Of a stretch of 64,000 bases of DNA, positions 1-13,477 are shown piece by piece; positions within the stretch are counted from its first letter, which is position 1, and every line of letters starts with the position of its first letter. This stretch comes from Nyssa sinensis. Lineage: Eukaryota > Streptophyta > Magnoliopsida > Cornales > Nyssaceae. The DNA is taken from the NCBI GenBank assembly GCA_008638375.1, contig CM018052.1, positions 131,501 to 195,500 of the forward strand, read 5' to 3'. The notes beneath the pieces are model-generated. The model saw only the letters and a program-made list of their open reading frames with translations. It did no database searches and was not told the DNA's origin. The position numbers and the translations under genes are program-made.

Positions 1-202
1 TATAAAACTATATGAACTTTAGCGTTATAAATGAATGAAAATTTTATCCAAGTCTTCAGCTGCATATTTAAATTTTGATTGCATGTTAATAACTTACCCA
101 TAAATGTTGACTTAAGGTAAAAAGAAAAAATTGGGTTCGGCCGTCAGGTCGGATGGGCGTCGCGATGCCAGATCCGCATAGGGTGGGTTTCGAGTCGTGA
201 CA
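1..202 (+). mobile_element. 3' end of a plus-oriented LTR, cut by the window edge
   Basis: The segment ends in GGGTGGGTTTCGAGTCGTGACA-like sequence at 181-202, the same terminus as the other plus-oriented LTRs here (for example 54346-54367). No primer-binding site follows, so this is a 3' LTR or a solo LTR. Its start lies outside the window. Confidence 0.7.
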
Positions 203-2826
203 ATATATGTTTCACACGTCGAAGAAATTAGCATACCCTAATTATTCCCACATACTTTACACATATATTAAGGAAAAAAAATCTTACATTTAACACGTAT
301 AACAAACTAAGCAAGCATGACAATTACTAAAGAAGCATCGTATTTCCTTCATGTATGTAATACATATTCATGCAAGTTTGCCTTAGTTAATTCATTTTTC
401 CTTGTTTCCTTAAATTGCATTATGAGGTATCTTTTTCTTTTTTTTTCCTGTATATAACTAGGTGATAATCCTTCATGGATCACAGTTCCTTTCGTTACTG
501 GGTGATGGATTGGCCAGTCCATACACTTGTAACTCAAAACTTGTTACCAATTCAGGATAATCATAATACAATTTCAAGTGATCCTAATTACATGGATTTA
601 TAACCTAGTATATACATCTCTACATCATATGGTCATAACAAGCAATATATACATAACATGACTATTATACATGATACAATCAAAAAAAAAAAAAAATGTT
701 AAGCATACAATCATTTATACCAACCAAAACAATCCATACATACACCCTAACAAGAACATACTCAATGCACACTTACGATATACACATATGTTTTTAAATT
801 AGCTATCCATGTCTTTATTATCTTATAATTTTTTAATTAGTTCTAAAACACAAGATTCGGTTCAAATTATAAGCATGTTAAGCACATCATGTAATTTCTA
901 CTCGTAAGTGGTTAGTCTAGCATACTAATAGAGACAAGCACATTCCATGCATTATAATTTCACCGAATTACACCATACTTAATTAGGTAAGTCTTTTAGA
1001 AAGATGTTTGAAACTCTTTCCTAATTGGTGGTAGCACTATCAATACCACTCCACTACCCAAGACAACATGGCCTATAAACCATACTTCCAAAAGCCAAAA
1101 TTTATACCTCAAAAGCTTAGCAACCAATTGAGGCCCCCTCAACTCAGCTGGAGCCCTATCTTAAAGTAGAACGGAAATAGGCATAGGCCTCCCCAATTCC
1201 TTGAGTCACTCAAAAGTGGAACTAATAAATCCCCGCATTTCCCGTGAATTAAAAGCTAGCTCCATCAAGAGTACTCACAGTCACTCTCCGCCTGTAACAA
1301 TCTATTCTCCTCCCAAAAGTAAATAACCAATTCATCCTTAACGTAATATGAAAGAATGCAGTTCACTATCTCTATCGAACAACCTTTACAGATCCTCGTT
1401 AGTATCTCACTACCCCAACTGGTGAATCCTACGATGGTTATAAAAACAAAAATAAAAAAATCTCCCAAGTGTAATATGTATTATCTAAATCCTAACAACA
1501 TAATCATTTATAAATTTATCCAAACCAATCAGGCTCATTCATAACTTTGACCCACGTATTTCCAAATGATAAGTGAAAACCACCATTCACTTATAAGATG
1601 TATAACAATCTAAGCTTTCAAGTCCTAGTGTCCCAACTACAATACTTTCCCTCCAAGTACATTCACACAATTTGCACCTTAAACACAAGATTCATATTCA
1701 AGAGATTCGTATCATCTAACTTTTAGCCTAATATACAATTTTTCATGCTTACCTTTTATTCAATCATGATTCTAGAATCAACCTTGTAAATTAAGCTAAA
1801 ACTAGGTTCATAATTCACATCTTAATTTGGCCCAATTTATACCACTCATTATTTTCACAAGGCCTATATTCACAAGTTCATTTAACCAATTCATCATTCT
1901 CATAACAACTAGTATCGATCATCTCATAGAACTAGGTAAGCCAATAGTATCCAGCATTAGGTTACCTCCATAGACCACCACAAAATAATATATTCCAGTT
2001 CAATAAAGAAATTATTTCAATCCCCAATTTTCTGATTCACATCACTTGAATTTATCAACATTCATCCTAAGCATGAAATCAAAATTCAATTACATCATAG
2101 TCGAAATTTATCCACATCAATCTTTGCCAAACCCTTCATGTCTATACAATTCTCCTAAGACGAGATATCATCAATCATTACCTGATAATTTAACAAATCT
2201 TGTAAATACACTTGCTTAATCATAAGCTATAAAACTCACATCAACCATTTTCACCCATTGTTCATAATAAATACATAACAAGTTCTCACCCAACATAATA
2301 GTAGTCTTTCACCAGAAAATCCATTTAAGCATTACAATATACACACGCCTATAACATTCTCCCATAATGCTACTTGATAGCCTAAGGGCAAACAAGCATC
2401 GATCTGTAAGATACGTAAACATGTACTAAGTCACATACCATGTTATCTCATACCTAGTTATCACATACAGTTATACCAATATACACATTACACATATCAT
2501 GTATCGCACCATAGCAAATCATGTAATCATACATTGTTGTATAACATCCACTAATACATAATCTCAACAAGTCATGTCTCCATTAAGAATAATCACATAA
2601 CACACGAGATCCCACCACCAACCATCGATAGCTTACACTAAGTCAAATCCCCCCTTCAAGGGTCTCATGGTATCCAACAACACCTAACATTGCCAAGTAT
2701 TCGTAAACTAGAACTCCACACAGTCCACAAAGGTTATACAAATTCCAAACCATACGTCATAGTCCCATTCTATTCAACAACACCCCACGGTCTCTAGGTA
2801 TTCAAACCTATGCTCTGATACTACGT
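203..2826 (-). mobile_element. Decayed internal region of a minus-strand LTR element
   Basis: This AT-rich stretch holds no convincing open reading frame. It is read as internal sequence because it ends, against the LTR that starts at 2827, in a near-perfect minus-strand primer-binding site. I recognise no gag or pol motif, so it may be non-coding leader or too mutated to read. The left boundary with the LTR end at 202 is unresolved. Confidence 0.45.
2812..2823 (-). other. Primer-binding site, initiator-Met tRNA type, one mismatch
   Basis: The plus strand reads GCTCTGATACTA, so the minus strand is TAGTATCAGAGC against the standard TGGTATCAGAGC. It lies three bases from the LTR start at 2827, as expected for a 5' LTR on the minus strand. 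Confidence 0.7.
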
Positions 2827-5800
2827 TGTCACGCCCCGAATTCCCATGAACCTGGGGAGCGACTGAACGAAACAAAATAAAGGAAAAGAAGTGACAATTC
2901 GGTAAATTTAATTGAAATCTCCATCATCATTCCTCAAGTTTCTCCCAACAATTTAAGTAAAGATTCGACGTTCAATATAACTCAAAATTGTTCCTCCAAA
3001 TAGCTCGAGTACTCCTCTCAATTAATGCCCAAATACTTTAAATCATATTTCAAAACGGTTCTCAAAATGTTCTCAAAACCTTTCTCAAAATGCCCTGTAA
3101 CGGATGCCCAAAAAGGGTCTCAAAATACCCTAAAGTATAGTCCAAGAAGTGGTCAAGATTAAACTTAAATGCTTGTTCCAATTAATGCTCCAATCAATTT
3201 AAATCATGTTTGAAAATGGTCCTTAAAATAACCTTTAAGTATCCCCAAAAATCCCCTAAAGTGATGTCTCAAATGACCCCAAAGATAGTCTAAGATAAAG
3301 TCCATAAATGGGTCAAGAAATCTCACCTAAAGTGGTCCAAGTAAATGGTCAAACATGGCCTTGATTTATGCCTAAAAAGTGTCCCATAAATTGCCCCAAC
3401 TTGGCTTTATATAATGGCCTAAAATGGTCTCAAATGAACTCAAAATTTTGGGTCAAACTTATGATTTAATGGCCTCAAAATGCCCTTGGAAGATAGGTCA
3501 TAACATGGCTAAAGCAATGGCTGCCCATGGGTTGGACGACAAGTGGCAGCATGCAAGGCAGTAGTGGGCGCGCGCATGGGCAGCAGCAGGCACGCAGTGT
3601 GGGGCGCAAGGCTGCGCGGCGTGCAAGCACGGGCGCACGGGCTGTAGTGGCTGGGACTGGTTCCTGCACTGTTCAAGGTACTGTAGCACAGAGAGCAGTT
3701 TCTGATTTTTTTTTTAAGTTACTGTTCATGGCTGCAACCAATTTTTTCAATTTTTTGAATTTTCTTTCAAGTTTTTCAAGCCCCTTTTTCACCCATTTTC
3801 AGCCCAAATTCCCTAGCTTCTAAGCCCCCATTTTACGCATTTTTCTCATTCATTTTCATGGGTGTTTTGCATGCTTAATTTCTCACTTTAATTTACCAAA
3901 ATTGGGATATAGTTTCCTTTGTTTCTTTAAGTGTTTTCCCACCTAATTTTCACAAGATATATGAACATAATCTCATCAACAATCCACCCTCATTCAGTGG
4001 CCACAAATCCATCGAATTAAACCTACATCCTCCATTTCCAACACATCCATATAATACACATTTAACTCCCAAATATCAAGTAGCCTGTAGTACACATTTA
4101 AATAAAACATCATGCATTCAATTGAGTTCCAACTCCTACATTTTCAAAATGGTCCAAGGCCTAAAGTTACCATTTGCTCAAGTCCATACATTTCTCAAAA
4201 GTAAAAACAACAAATTGGGCTTATGCCCATACATTCAAAACATACCCCCAAGGGCCAAATCTTCCACAAAATCCATTCCCTTCCTTTTTCTTCAACACTC
4301 AAGGAAGTCTCAAGTAGCTGGTGTCTCATCTGCAATATCTATTGCCCATGAATGGGTCAGCTCAACTGCTGGTATGATAACTCACTAATACTAGCAACAA
4401 ATTTAGGACGTGACATGTGCAAGTGTACAATTTCAAGATATAATTTCCCTTCCTGTTGTTTAATGCAATGCAAACACACTATGCATGACTCACACATGCA
4501 AACTCTATGCCACACCCATGTCTCATGATACGGTCCTTCCCCGCTGGCATGCGTACCGCCTCGTATGTCTCATTTTCGGTACGTCCCCGATGGAAAAGAG
4601 TACCAACGGCTGAATTTTGGGTTTTTCACCACAGGATCTACACCCTCATAATATCCAGCACCGCGTGCTGACCCACACCATGTTTCCAAGGAATCACACT
4701 ATGCCAAGATGCCATGATTTCATCATGCAAATTCAATGTGACAAATGATCAAACACATGGTGTGTATTTTCAAGTCATGCCTTTAAACCCCACATGATTC
4801 ATAACTTTAAATTTCCATACCATGTTTCATATAACATAGGTTATAACCACACACCTTAACATATTTTCCAAGCCACAATGTCACCATTTCACCAACCACA
4901 ATGAATTTCACAAAGTCACTAACATCACATAAAAGACGAATACATTACACAACCAATTTCCTTCCAAGATGTCAAGTAAATATCACATAAATACATATCA
5001 AATATAGCAATCAAATACAAAGACAAGATAAGTCATTCTCATGGCAACAAAACATCAAATAAACCAAAGAAAACATAAAGCCCCAAATTACTAACTCTAA
5101 GTCCTTCAAAGTAACACCTCTTAGATAACTTCCTTCCATGAAATAAACATCAAAACTAGTCAAACAACATGTAATAAAGTAGAAAAAACTAAATCTATTC
5201 ATAGCTTAGCAAGAAACCATACCTAAAATTAGTTTTTCTTAAACTGTGGTGGCTGTGTTTTCTAGAATGCCAAACTGTTTGGTAAGAATATAGTACTCGT
5301 GGAGATGAACAACTTCTCAAAAGGAAGCTTGGCCAAAATCCCACTCGAAAGGTGTGTTTCGACAGCTTGAAAGTTGTAGAATCAAGGGCTTTTCTCTCTC
5401 TCTCTCTCAAGAACGTGACCTGCTGCATATACAGAATGAATTCTGTATAAATGTGTGTCTAAGTGTCCTATTTATAGTGAGGGACCAAAGGGTTAAGGGC
5501 AAATGACCATTTTGCCCTTAATGAGCCCGGAAACCGTTACTCTACAACCCATTCCTAAACACTTCAATTAAAAATTTCATTTTAGCCAATGTTTATAAAA
5601 TTATTTTAAATGAATACTTTCAGAAGGAAACATTTTCGTTTGAGGTCAGTTTTTGGCCGTTTCCACCCGGGTCACCCGAGTGCCCTTTTTGTCCAATTTC
5701 ATAAACTATTTCTGTTTTTGCTAAAATTTGTACAGAGGTTACCTCACAATATTCTAAGCATATTTATATTCTATAACATACTCCAAATATACTTCTAAAC

Positions 5801-5920
5801 ATGTCAAATGGTGAAATCATGCCTATATATGCTTTACCGACAAAACCAGCTTTTACCGACAAAACTGTGCATGCAAAATGTTCTACTGGCAAAATGAAAA
5901 AAAATTTCTCATTTTTTTAG
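2827..5920 (-). mobile_element. Minus-oriented LTR, family shared with 16483-19491
   Basis: It begins TGTCACGCCCCGAATTCCCA on the plus strand, the reverse of the usual ...GGGGCGTGACA end. Blocks at about 4300-4440 and 4590-4720 (including the stretch around TTTTTCACCACAGGATCT) match the same blocks at 16720-16850 and 17010-17110 in the solo LTR at 16483. Part of the LTR (3060-3470) is made of short degenerate repeats of 'CTCAAAATGCCC' type, and 3530-3670 is GC-rich. I could not find the expected ...TTACA end; the family switches orientation near 5920, so the right boundary is approximate. Confidence 0.65.
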
Positions 5921-7024
5921 ATCTCTACAGCATAATCCCTGAAACCATGTGTGTTTATTTGTACACACCTTGTATATTATGAAAACAATGGGCAACGCCC
6001 TATATATTGTAATGAGCATGAGATAGTGATGTTGTGAAATTCAAGTACATGTTTATATATGATAGATTGAATATTTAAATGATGTATGTTTAATTTCTAT
6101 AAAATCGTGGCCATCGAGTGAGAATGGATTGTAATGTGTTTATATATATGAACAGTTGCAAAATATTAGGTGAAAAAATGCTTAGAAAATAAAGGAAACC
6201 ATTTCAAAATTTTGTGAAATTAAAAGAGCCATTAAGTGTGTAAAATGTCCATGAATAAGTGAAAAAAGGTGCCACAAAGTGGAGGTTAAAAGCCTTGAGG
6301 AAATAGGCCAAAACTTGGAAAAATTAGCTGCAGTTGCTACAGTGTTTCTGCAGAAAAATGGAAAAATTAGCCGCAGCCAGCTACAGTGAAAATGCATAAA
6401 ACAACCCAGGACAGCCCCCAGCCGCCCGTAACCCCGTGCGTCCCACGTTGCCACGCACCTGCCTGCCCTGTGCGCTGCTTGTTGCCCCTACGCGCCCAGC
6501 GTGTCACAGCCCAGCCTGTTGCTTGACAGCCTCTTTGGGCAACCAGCCCTTGCCCTTTGACAGCAGCCTTTGACCACTTTCTCTAGACTATGTTTGGCCA
6601 ACCCCTTAGCCATGTTTGGCCACCCTTTGGGGCACATTTTTGTCATGTTTCACGGCTTTGTTTGGCCATCTCCTTAGACAATTTTTAGTAGACTTTTTGA
6701 CCTATTCCTGGCCTATGTCTTAGGACATTTGGGGCCTATTTGGATCATAGTCCCAAGGCATATTTAGGGATATTTTTGGGGCAATCTTGGAGACCATACT
6801 TGAACATGTCTTAAATTAATTTTGACTATTGGTTAGGGGATATATTTGACTACCATTTGGAAATTATCTTGGGTGAATCTAGTTAACAGATTTTCACTTC
6901 TAATTTTGGGGAAAACATGGGAAAATGAATGAATGATCAATTAAATCCACCTTATGACCTTTCATTTACTTTTCTTATTTTATTTCACTCACTCCCCGGG
7001 TTTGTAAAAATTCAGGGCGTGACA
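5920..7024 (+). mobile_element. Plus-oriented LTR fragment, inverted relative to 2827-5920
   Basis: It ends CAGGGCGTGACA at 7024. Its reverse complement follows 2827-4440 base by base with moderate divergence (the GGGG-AGTGAGTGAAA block, the GC-rich block, the CACTGTAGC block). Its own 5' part is missing. The two pieces therefore form a large imperfect inverted repeat. Confidence 0.6.
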
Positions 7025-7061
7025 GTTCACCCATTCCACAGTCTGGAAATCCTTTACCTTT

Positions 7062-7073
7062 TCTCTAATACCA
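7062..7073 (-). other. Degenerate primer-binding site, initiator-Met tRNA type
   Basis: The plus strand reads TCTCTAATACCA against the expected GCTCTGATACCA (two changes). It lies three bases before the LTR remnant at 7077. The 50 bases to its left (7025-7061) are the only surviving internal sequence of that element. Confidence 0.6.
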
Positions 7074-7334
7074 CTCTATCACGACCCAAAACCCACCCTA
7101 TGTAGATTAAAGGTCGGTTGTCACGACCCAAAACCCACCCTAAGTGGATTACGGGACCATGATCATGGGATTCCTTCAAATAAACAAATATGTTCCTTTA
7201 ATACCTTATGTCACATTCAATTATTGCAGCGGAAGCAAATACACAGGCTACTATGATCTTTATAGTATCTAGAATTACCTAGAATTTTTTTTTTTTTGAA
7301 ATATAGATCATATTCATTATCACAATACATTCAC

Positions 7335-7496
7335 TGTGGGTCCCATACTCCACATTTACACATGAACTTCAACTACTCTACCTGTGAGTCCCATACTTCA
7401 TGCACTTCTAAACTTTATATTACTTCATCCATGAGTCTCATACCTCACGCACTTCTGAACTTCTGAATTTGTACTTCATTGTATATGTGGGTCCCA
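7335..7496 (-). repeat. Four diverged copies of a 'GTCCCATA' hairpin repeat
   Basis: Copies lie near 7335, 7384, 7431 and 7485. The first can pair TGTGG with CCACA around the constant TCCCATAC-type loop; the third pairs TGAG with CTCA. This is the same unit as the seven-copy array at 43392-43745. Confidence 0.6.
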
Positions 7497-8469
7497 TACA
7501 CTATCTTCAAAATTCCTGTACATATGATAGATAATCAATATGAGCTTCACTAAGCTTGTGAGTAATTCCAGTACCTTGTCATGGGTTTTCAACTGGTAGT
7601 AGGTTAGTTATAGGAGAGTTTATAAAAACATTCACTACCAATTTCTCGTATACTTCAGATATAGAATACATGATTCTTAGAAACAGATAGCAAGAAGTAG
7701 TCAAGGCATTCAGGCTAGGCACATACTTCTTCAAATATAGGATATAAGAAACTTTAAAAACACATAACACAAAGCATTTTAAAGCATTTGAGTAAAACAA
7801 ATATTTCATGTATATAGAGTATAAGGATCTTTAAAACACGTAACACGAAGCATTTAAAGCATTCGAGTGAGGCATGCAATATGCAATGAAAAACTTGTAA
7901 ACATGTATAAGGTGGCCAATTGTGACCAAAAGAGTTTAAATCATTTACTTCTTAACAGGATGAAAAAAATTCCTTTTTTCTCATAAATAAAAAGGCATGA
8001 CCCTTTGTTATTTTAAAATTGGGCCATTTCTGTAAAATCTTTCTCATGTAAATGGGGGTGCGAAAACCTTCTACCATTTCTTGTGAAAACATGAATCTTT
8101 TGTTCATGAAATCAAAACACGTAATTATATTTAAAAAAATGGGGGATAAACCTTCTACCATTTTCGAACATAACATCTTTTCACTTTTTAATAGAAGAAT
8201 CTGTTTCAAACAGGACTCTAGTCTTACTTCTCATGGACATATCTCATGCATAGGGGATAAACCTTTTACCGGGCATTTTACTCATATGTGAGTCTCAAAG
8301 GGCCTCACGAACTTGTAGTGCTTATGCACGATTATCTTGTAATACCAGTTTGCAAATAGGAGGCATATAAAAACATTTCTTTACAAATAGATGCTATTTA
8401 AAAGCATTAAAACATGACCTTCCAGTAGTTGCTTTTTAAAATCATTTAAAACATGACTTCTTCAAATAT

Positions 8470-8689
8470 ATGTTTTTCATGAACATTTGAAATATGACTT
8501 CTTCGAATAGATGCTTTTCATGAGCATTTGAAATATGGCTTCTTCAAATAGATGTTTTTAATGAGCATTTGAAAGATGATTTCTTCAAATAGATGCTTTT
8601 CATAAGCATTTGAAATATGGCTTCTTCAAATAGATGTTTTTAGGAATATTTAAAATATGAGTTTTTCAATAGATGCTTTTCAGGAGCAT
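8470..8689. repeat. Tandem array of about 40-bp units, each with a small hairpin
   Basis: Units carry ATGCT-loop-AGCAT or variants at 8470-8486 (ATGTT/AACAT), 8511-8527 (ATGCT/AGCAT), 8552-8568 (ATGTT/AGCAT, one wobble), 8593-8609 (ATGCTT/AAGCAT) and 8673-8689 (ATGCT/AGCAT). One unit near 8632 has lost the stem. A shorter version lies at about 21440-21600 in the LTR at 20403. Confidence 0.75.
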
Positions 8690-9634
8690 TAAAAATATAA
8701 CAAGGTCTTCAAATACTTGGAAAATAAAAATTAACACAAGCTTCGGAGTATTTAATGACAATGAACAGGGATATTTAAAACATAGCTAGAATGAAAGACA
8801 TTTATTTTTAGAGAGGCATTTAATAAAATTTTGCATTTAACATAGATATGTTGGAACATAAACTTACAGAAAGTTAGCAATATAAACAATCTAACTTGCA
8901 TGTCAAGATAGAATTTTTAAAATGGAAACAGTTATAGTTTGAATCATATAAATGCAGGAATTTAAACTTAAAATACTTTAGGAATTTGAAATCGTAATAC
9001 TTTAGAAATTTTGAACTTAAACTTCTTCAAAATCCATGGAGTTAAATCTCCACTTCAAAGAACAGAATTACTCACCTTGGTCCTCGGGATTGGCGTTACT
9101 GACGTGCCTTCTCTTTTTCCTTGTAGTTCCTAAGAATAATTTATAAAGAATTTATTAATTCCACACTTCATTTACATTACCACCTATTTGGTGTTCTTAA
9201 CTTATTTTTAGACGGGATGAATCCTAGTTTCCTAAGATAAGTCTTGATTCTTTTAAACCGGACTACTCATAGTAATTTTTATAATATTGTATTTTTATGT
9301 GTCTTATTTTTTCGTACCTAATTTGGTAATATGGACCTCACTGTTGGGTCTGGAACGCCGAAGAAAGTCAATTTAGACCCTCTCGGACTTCCATTTGGCT
9401 TCGAGCATCACTAAGGGTAAAACGGTAATTTTACATTTTATGCGTCTTAATTTTTTGGGATCTCGTCTCGTAAAAGGACCCTACCATTAGGTCTCGAATG
9501 CCCAAAAGAGTTAAAATACCCTAGCTATTTAATTTATTTGGGTAACGAGACTAGTTACAATAATTAATTTAATATAATTATTTAATCATATATTATATTT
9601 TTATTTAGTTAATATTATGTCACATGTGCCATGG

Positions 9635-9726
9635 TGGCATAGTGGTCAGAAGCTTGATTTTAGGATTTATACATCTGAGGGGTTGGGGGATCAAACCTGG
9701 GGAGCTGCGGCTCCCCTTTATTTTTC
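9635..9726 (+). other. tRNA-like unit: A box, B box, hairpin, T-tract
   Basis: The A-box-like TGGCATAGTGG (9635-9645) fits TRGYNNARNNG at every position. The B-box-like GGATCAAACCT (9688-9698) lies 42 nt on. A perfect 7-bp hairpin GGGGAGC-TGCG-GCTCCCC (9699-9716) follows at once, then TTTATTTTT. The unit runs antisense to its LTR. Function is inferred only. Confidence 0.55.
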
Positions 9727-10808
9727 TCATATTTCGTGTGCCAAATAATGGATAAGAGACAAAACAGGGATAGGATATCCCTATTCATGAGGGGTTATTA
9801 AATTGAAGTCCTAACCTCGTAGCCAAACAGCCTTGTTCCCACTTAAATTAAAGCCCAAAATGATGCAGTTTTAAATTAACTCTATCTGTGCCTGGGCAGG
9901 TTCCGACCCTAACCCGAGAACTAACCCGAACAGTCTTTTTCTCCCTCATTTTTCTGACGAACATTCGGTCACCCCCTCTGGTGCCTGTGATAGGAAACTA
10001 GAAAATTTTTAACATTTGTTTTTTGCAGTGTTTGCCTATTTTTGGACCATTTCTTCACCCAAACATAAATCAAACATTTTGGGTAAGTTTAAGATTGATT
10101 TCACTCTCCAAATCCCATCGAATAGGCGGATTTTTCAAAACCTCGCTTCTCCGATCACTTCGGATATCTCACTCATTTCTGAACCATTTTGGCCCATTCT
10201 TGGCCTGTTTTTCATGATTTACAAAGAGCTGTACGTTCATGGTTCTAAAATTTTATTTAACACTAGATTATGGAATATGCCAACCTTTACCTAGACCTAC
10301 AACTGCCTATATAATGCTAATTTTTTAGCCATTTAACCCAATTCTTTTTGCATGGTGTTCCATTTTCACCCTACTTTTGATCCACGTACCCAAAACTAGA
10401 TTTAACTCAACTTTGTTTCAGACCCAGTTTCGAGGTTCATCAATGGCAGGTTTGTGGTTTTGTGTTTTAAACTCCCTTAAGTCTCCTATTTAACCCCAAA
10501 ACCCTAGTACATCATAAATATAAATCATGCATGCAATCTAATATCCTCAAATAGCAAGTTCTAGCATTCTTTTTCTAGAGAAAGAAGCTTAGAATTGGTT
10601 AGGGTTTTACCTTCCAACCGTGGTGATTCTTCCCTCTAGTTCAAGCTACTACAGCTTTTAGATGGCATGCATGGATTTCTCTTCCCTTCTCCTCTTCTCT
10701 TCTTCTTCTTCTTCCTTCTTCTTCCTTCTTTCTTTCTCTATCTCACACACACTCTCTCTCTAGCCGCCTCACATGCACACACTCTGATTTTTCTTTTTTA
10801 CACGCAAG

Positions 10809-10839
<31 letters not shown>

Positions 10840-12133
10840 GATATAAACACATGTGAGTATACATATGTATATATTATATAAGCTAATGTGTTGCATGTGT
10901 TGTGATTGGTTGATTTGGGAGGTGGGATGGCTTTTATATAAGACATATGTGTATCTAGTGCAATACATAGCACAAATATGCTAACAGCCAAGTTGGTTTA
11001 TTTTTGGGTTATAAGTTTCTCCCACCTTTTTGGTCTTGGGATCAAATCCCTTGGTTAACACTTTTGGCCTCGTTTTCTCCTTATGCCTTGTTTGGCATTT
11101 CTACTTATTTTACTTTATTTTTCCTTTTGTGCTTTATTTTTATTTTCCTTCTTGTGTACTTGCATTTTCCATGTATCAATTTCACGAATCGAAGTCTTAT
11201 GGTTTTGGTTATTTCTCTTCATGTGTCAGCCTCAATGATTAAGGTCTTATTATTATTGATGCCTTTATGTTCTTCTTAGTTACTTTCCTTAATTATGATT
11301 TTTCTTGTAAGGTCTCTAATATAGAATTAGTGACTAGAGTCCCGTTAATTGGATCGGGATGTTACATCAATGACCGACACTGTTACTCAAACAGACCATA
11401 CAAAATCAAATGAATTGCACAAGAGTGATAAAAAAAAAAATTTGTATTAAATGCAGAAGCTACACACATGCAAGTCATCTGATAACAAATCGAACTCTAA
11501 CAATCATCAATAAGATCATCTCCAAGTATAATTTCCATTATCATAAATCACCATTTAAGTCTAAAATTATTTCTAGTATCACCATGTCACAATATCTAAT
11601 ATTAACATTAACCTTACAAGATGTATATACAAATTATGACTTCGAGCAATACATCGTCAATATTACCCACAAGCACATCACTGGCTCCACTAGTCACCAT
11701 CATTGCATTCCTTCTATATTGTGTTACCTGAAATATGTTTGGATAATCCATGTGAGCTTCACTCAGCTCGTGAGTAATTCCTGCATCTTGTCACAGGTTT
11801 TGCAAAGCCAGAGTTTTGCAAAAAATACTATAGGCACCAAGTTTCCTCAAATAGATAACACATACATAAGAATATCTTAAAACACGTTTTCAAAATACAT
11901 CGCGTATAAAACATACTAAAAGTTCAAGCAGATATAACACATGCATTTCTAAAACACGTCATTTTTAATAACACAGCTCGAATATCAAAACACAAAGCAG
12001 ATGATGAAAAGTTGTTCACAAAACGTACAATAGCACATGTATTTCTTAAAACATGGTTCAGATAATTAATACAAAACAGATAATACGAGACAAATGACAG
12101 ACACATATTACACACATTGAAGAATTATATATT

Positions 12134-12370
12134 GAGTTGGAGCACAACGTGGGTAAGTCTCATCAAGAGTTGGAGCGCCACATAGTTAAGTCTCAATCAG
12201 AAACTCCACAACGAGTCAGAGCACCATGTGGGTAAGTCTCATCAAGAGTCGGAGTGTCACATGGGTAGGCCTCGGATAGACACAAAAATCGAATTACACA
12301 TTGAGTTAGAGCACCATGTGGGTAGGTCTCATTACAAGAGTTAGAGCGCCATATAGGAAGGTCTCGCACA
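12134..12370. repeat. Six degenerate copies of a 35-55 bp repeat
   Basis: Copies of the type GAGTTGGAGC-x-CCA-x-TGGGTAAGTCTC start near 12134, 12170, 12213, 12247, 12302 and 12336. They lie inside the minus-oriented LTR, in the position where other LTRs of the window carry hairpin arrays. Confidence 0.7.
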
Positions 12371-13382
12371 AACACATGATTGGATCAAAACAAGTATGAT
12401 TTAGATTACATAGTCAAAATTGGTTCACAAAAATCATTTTTCTCATTAAAGGGTGCGCCATGGTTTACAAACATTTTTGCTAAAGAATTTAGTCAGGATT
12501 CAAGGCATACAAACATTTTTCGAATCAGTACATATGAACGTCATTTCAAGATATAATCATGAAGATCATAGTTCTCATATATTTCATAAAGTACAGAATA
12601 AACATTTGAGCAGATATGGAAATTCACTGATTTTGAGTACAAGGTTTCTCACAAAACAAATTATGCATCTTTCAAATAGGAGATAAAACATCACTGATTC
12701 GGGATATAGGAATACTCACAAAATAGATTTAGCATTTTTCAGAGAGAGATAAAATACCACTATTTCCAGATGTCGGAGTACTCACCTTAAGTCCTCAGTC
12801 TGTTTCCTTAATCTCTTTCTCCTTGTCCTTAGTTCCTACATCCATGAGTCAAATGCACATAACTTTGTATTAGAACATAACTAAAACATCATTATTGGTC
12901 ACTTATTATTTTTGTAACTAGATTTTCCTTAACGACTTCTATTCGTTAGTCTAGTAGCCTTAAAACTTTAAGTTATGTCCTGCCCTTTTTTTATAAATTC
13001 ATTTTATAGCTAGATTAATGCTTGGGACATAATGGGTATTACCTCATTTGTTGTATCATATTTTTCAGAATTTGTTTGGGCTAAACGGACCTCACCATTG
13101 AGTCCGAAACGTCCAAAATAGTCAAGATAGACTCTTTTTTTTATATTTAAATGGCTTCGGGCATCATTAAGGGTAAAATGGTAATTTTTACATTTTACGT
13201 GTCTTAATTTTTAGGATTCTATCTTGTAAAATGGACCTCGCCATTGGGTCCAAAATGTCAGAAAGAGTCAGAATACACTACCCTTTTATGTTATTTCGGT
13301 AACAGAACATTTTACCATAATTAAATTGTTTTATTTAATAATATATACATATATGATCCATTTTATTTCACAAGTGCCACGG

Positions 13383-13477
13383 TGGCACAGTGGCACACGC
13401 GTGGCCTCTTAAGTTCTTCAAGCATGCAAGGTCGGGTGTTCGACTTTAAGGAGTTGTGGCTCCCCTTTATTTTTTTG
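13383..13477 (+). other. tRNA-like unit: A box, B box, hairpin, T-tract
   Basis: The A-box-like TGGCACAGTGG (13383-13393) is perfect to consensus. The B-box-like TGTTCGACTTT (13437-13447) follows after 43 nt. A hairpin GGAGT-TGTG-GCTCC (13450-13463, one G-T pair) and TTTATTTTTTT follow. It is antisense to the LTR, as at 9635. Confidence 0.5.

Larger units (their letters stand above)
7119..11366 (-). mobile_element. Solo LTR, 4.25 kb, minus orientation
   Basis: It begins TGTCACGACCCAAAACCCAC and ends GGGATGTTACA, with TG...CA termini. The flanks are two halves of another LTR, which proves insertion. The expected 5-bp duplication is imperfect (TCGGT at 7114-7118, TCAAT at 11367-11371), consistent with age. 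Internal landmarks on the minus strand are leader hairpins (7335-7480), a hairpin array (8470-8689), a splice donor near 9075, 130-160 bp LTR modules (9340-9500) and a tRNA-like unit (9635-9726). The last-exon remnant of the LTR protein seen at 38846-39323 is recognisable near 9085-9135, ending CAG-TAA just before the donor; its first exon is missing. Confidence 0.8.

Noticed and set aside
3527..3823. GC-rich open frames around the GGCGCGCGC stretch
   Set aside because: Frames are open on both strands because of GC-rich composition, and the inverted copy at 6400-6560 does not keep them.
11410..11880. 156-codon plus-strand frame
   Set aside because: It lies in antisense LTR sequence with no domain, no good composition and no copy in the sister LTR.
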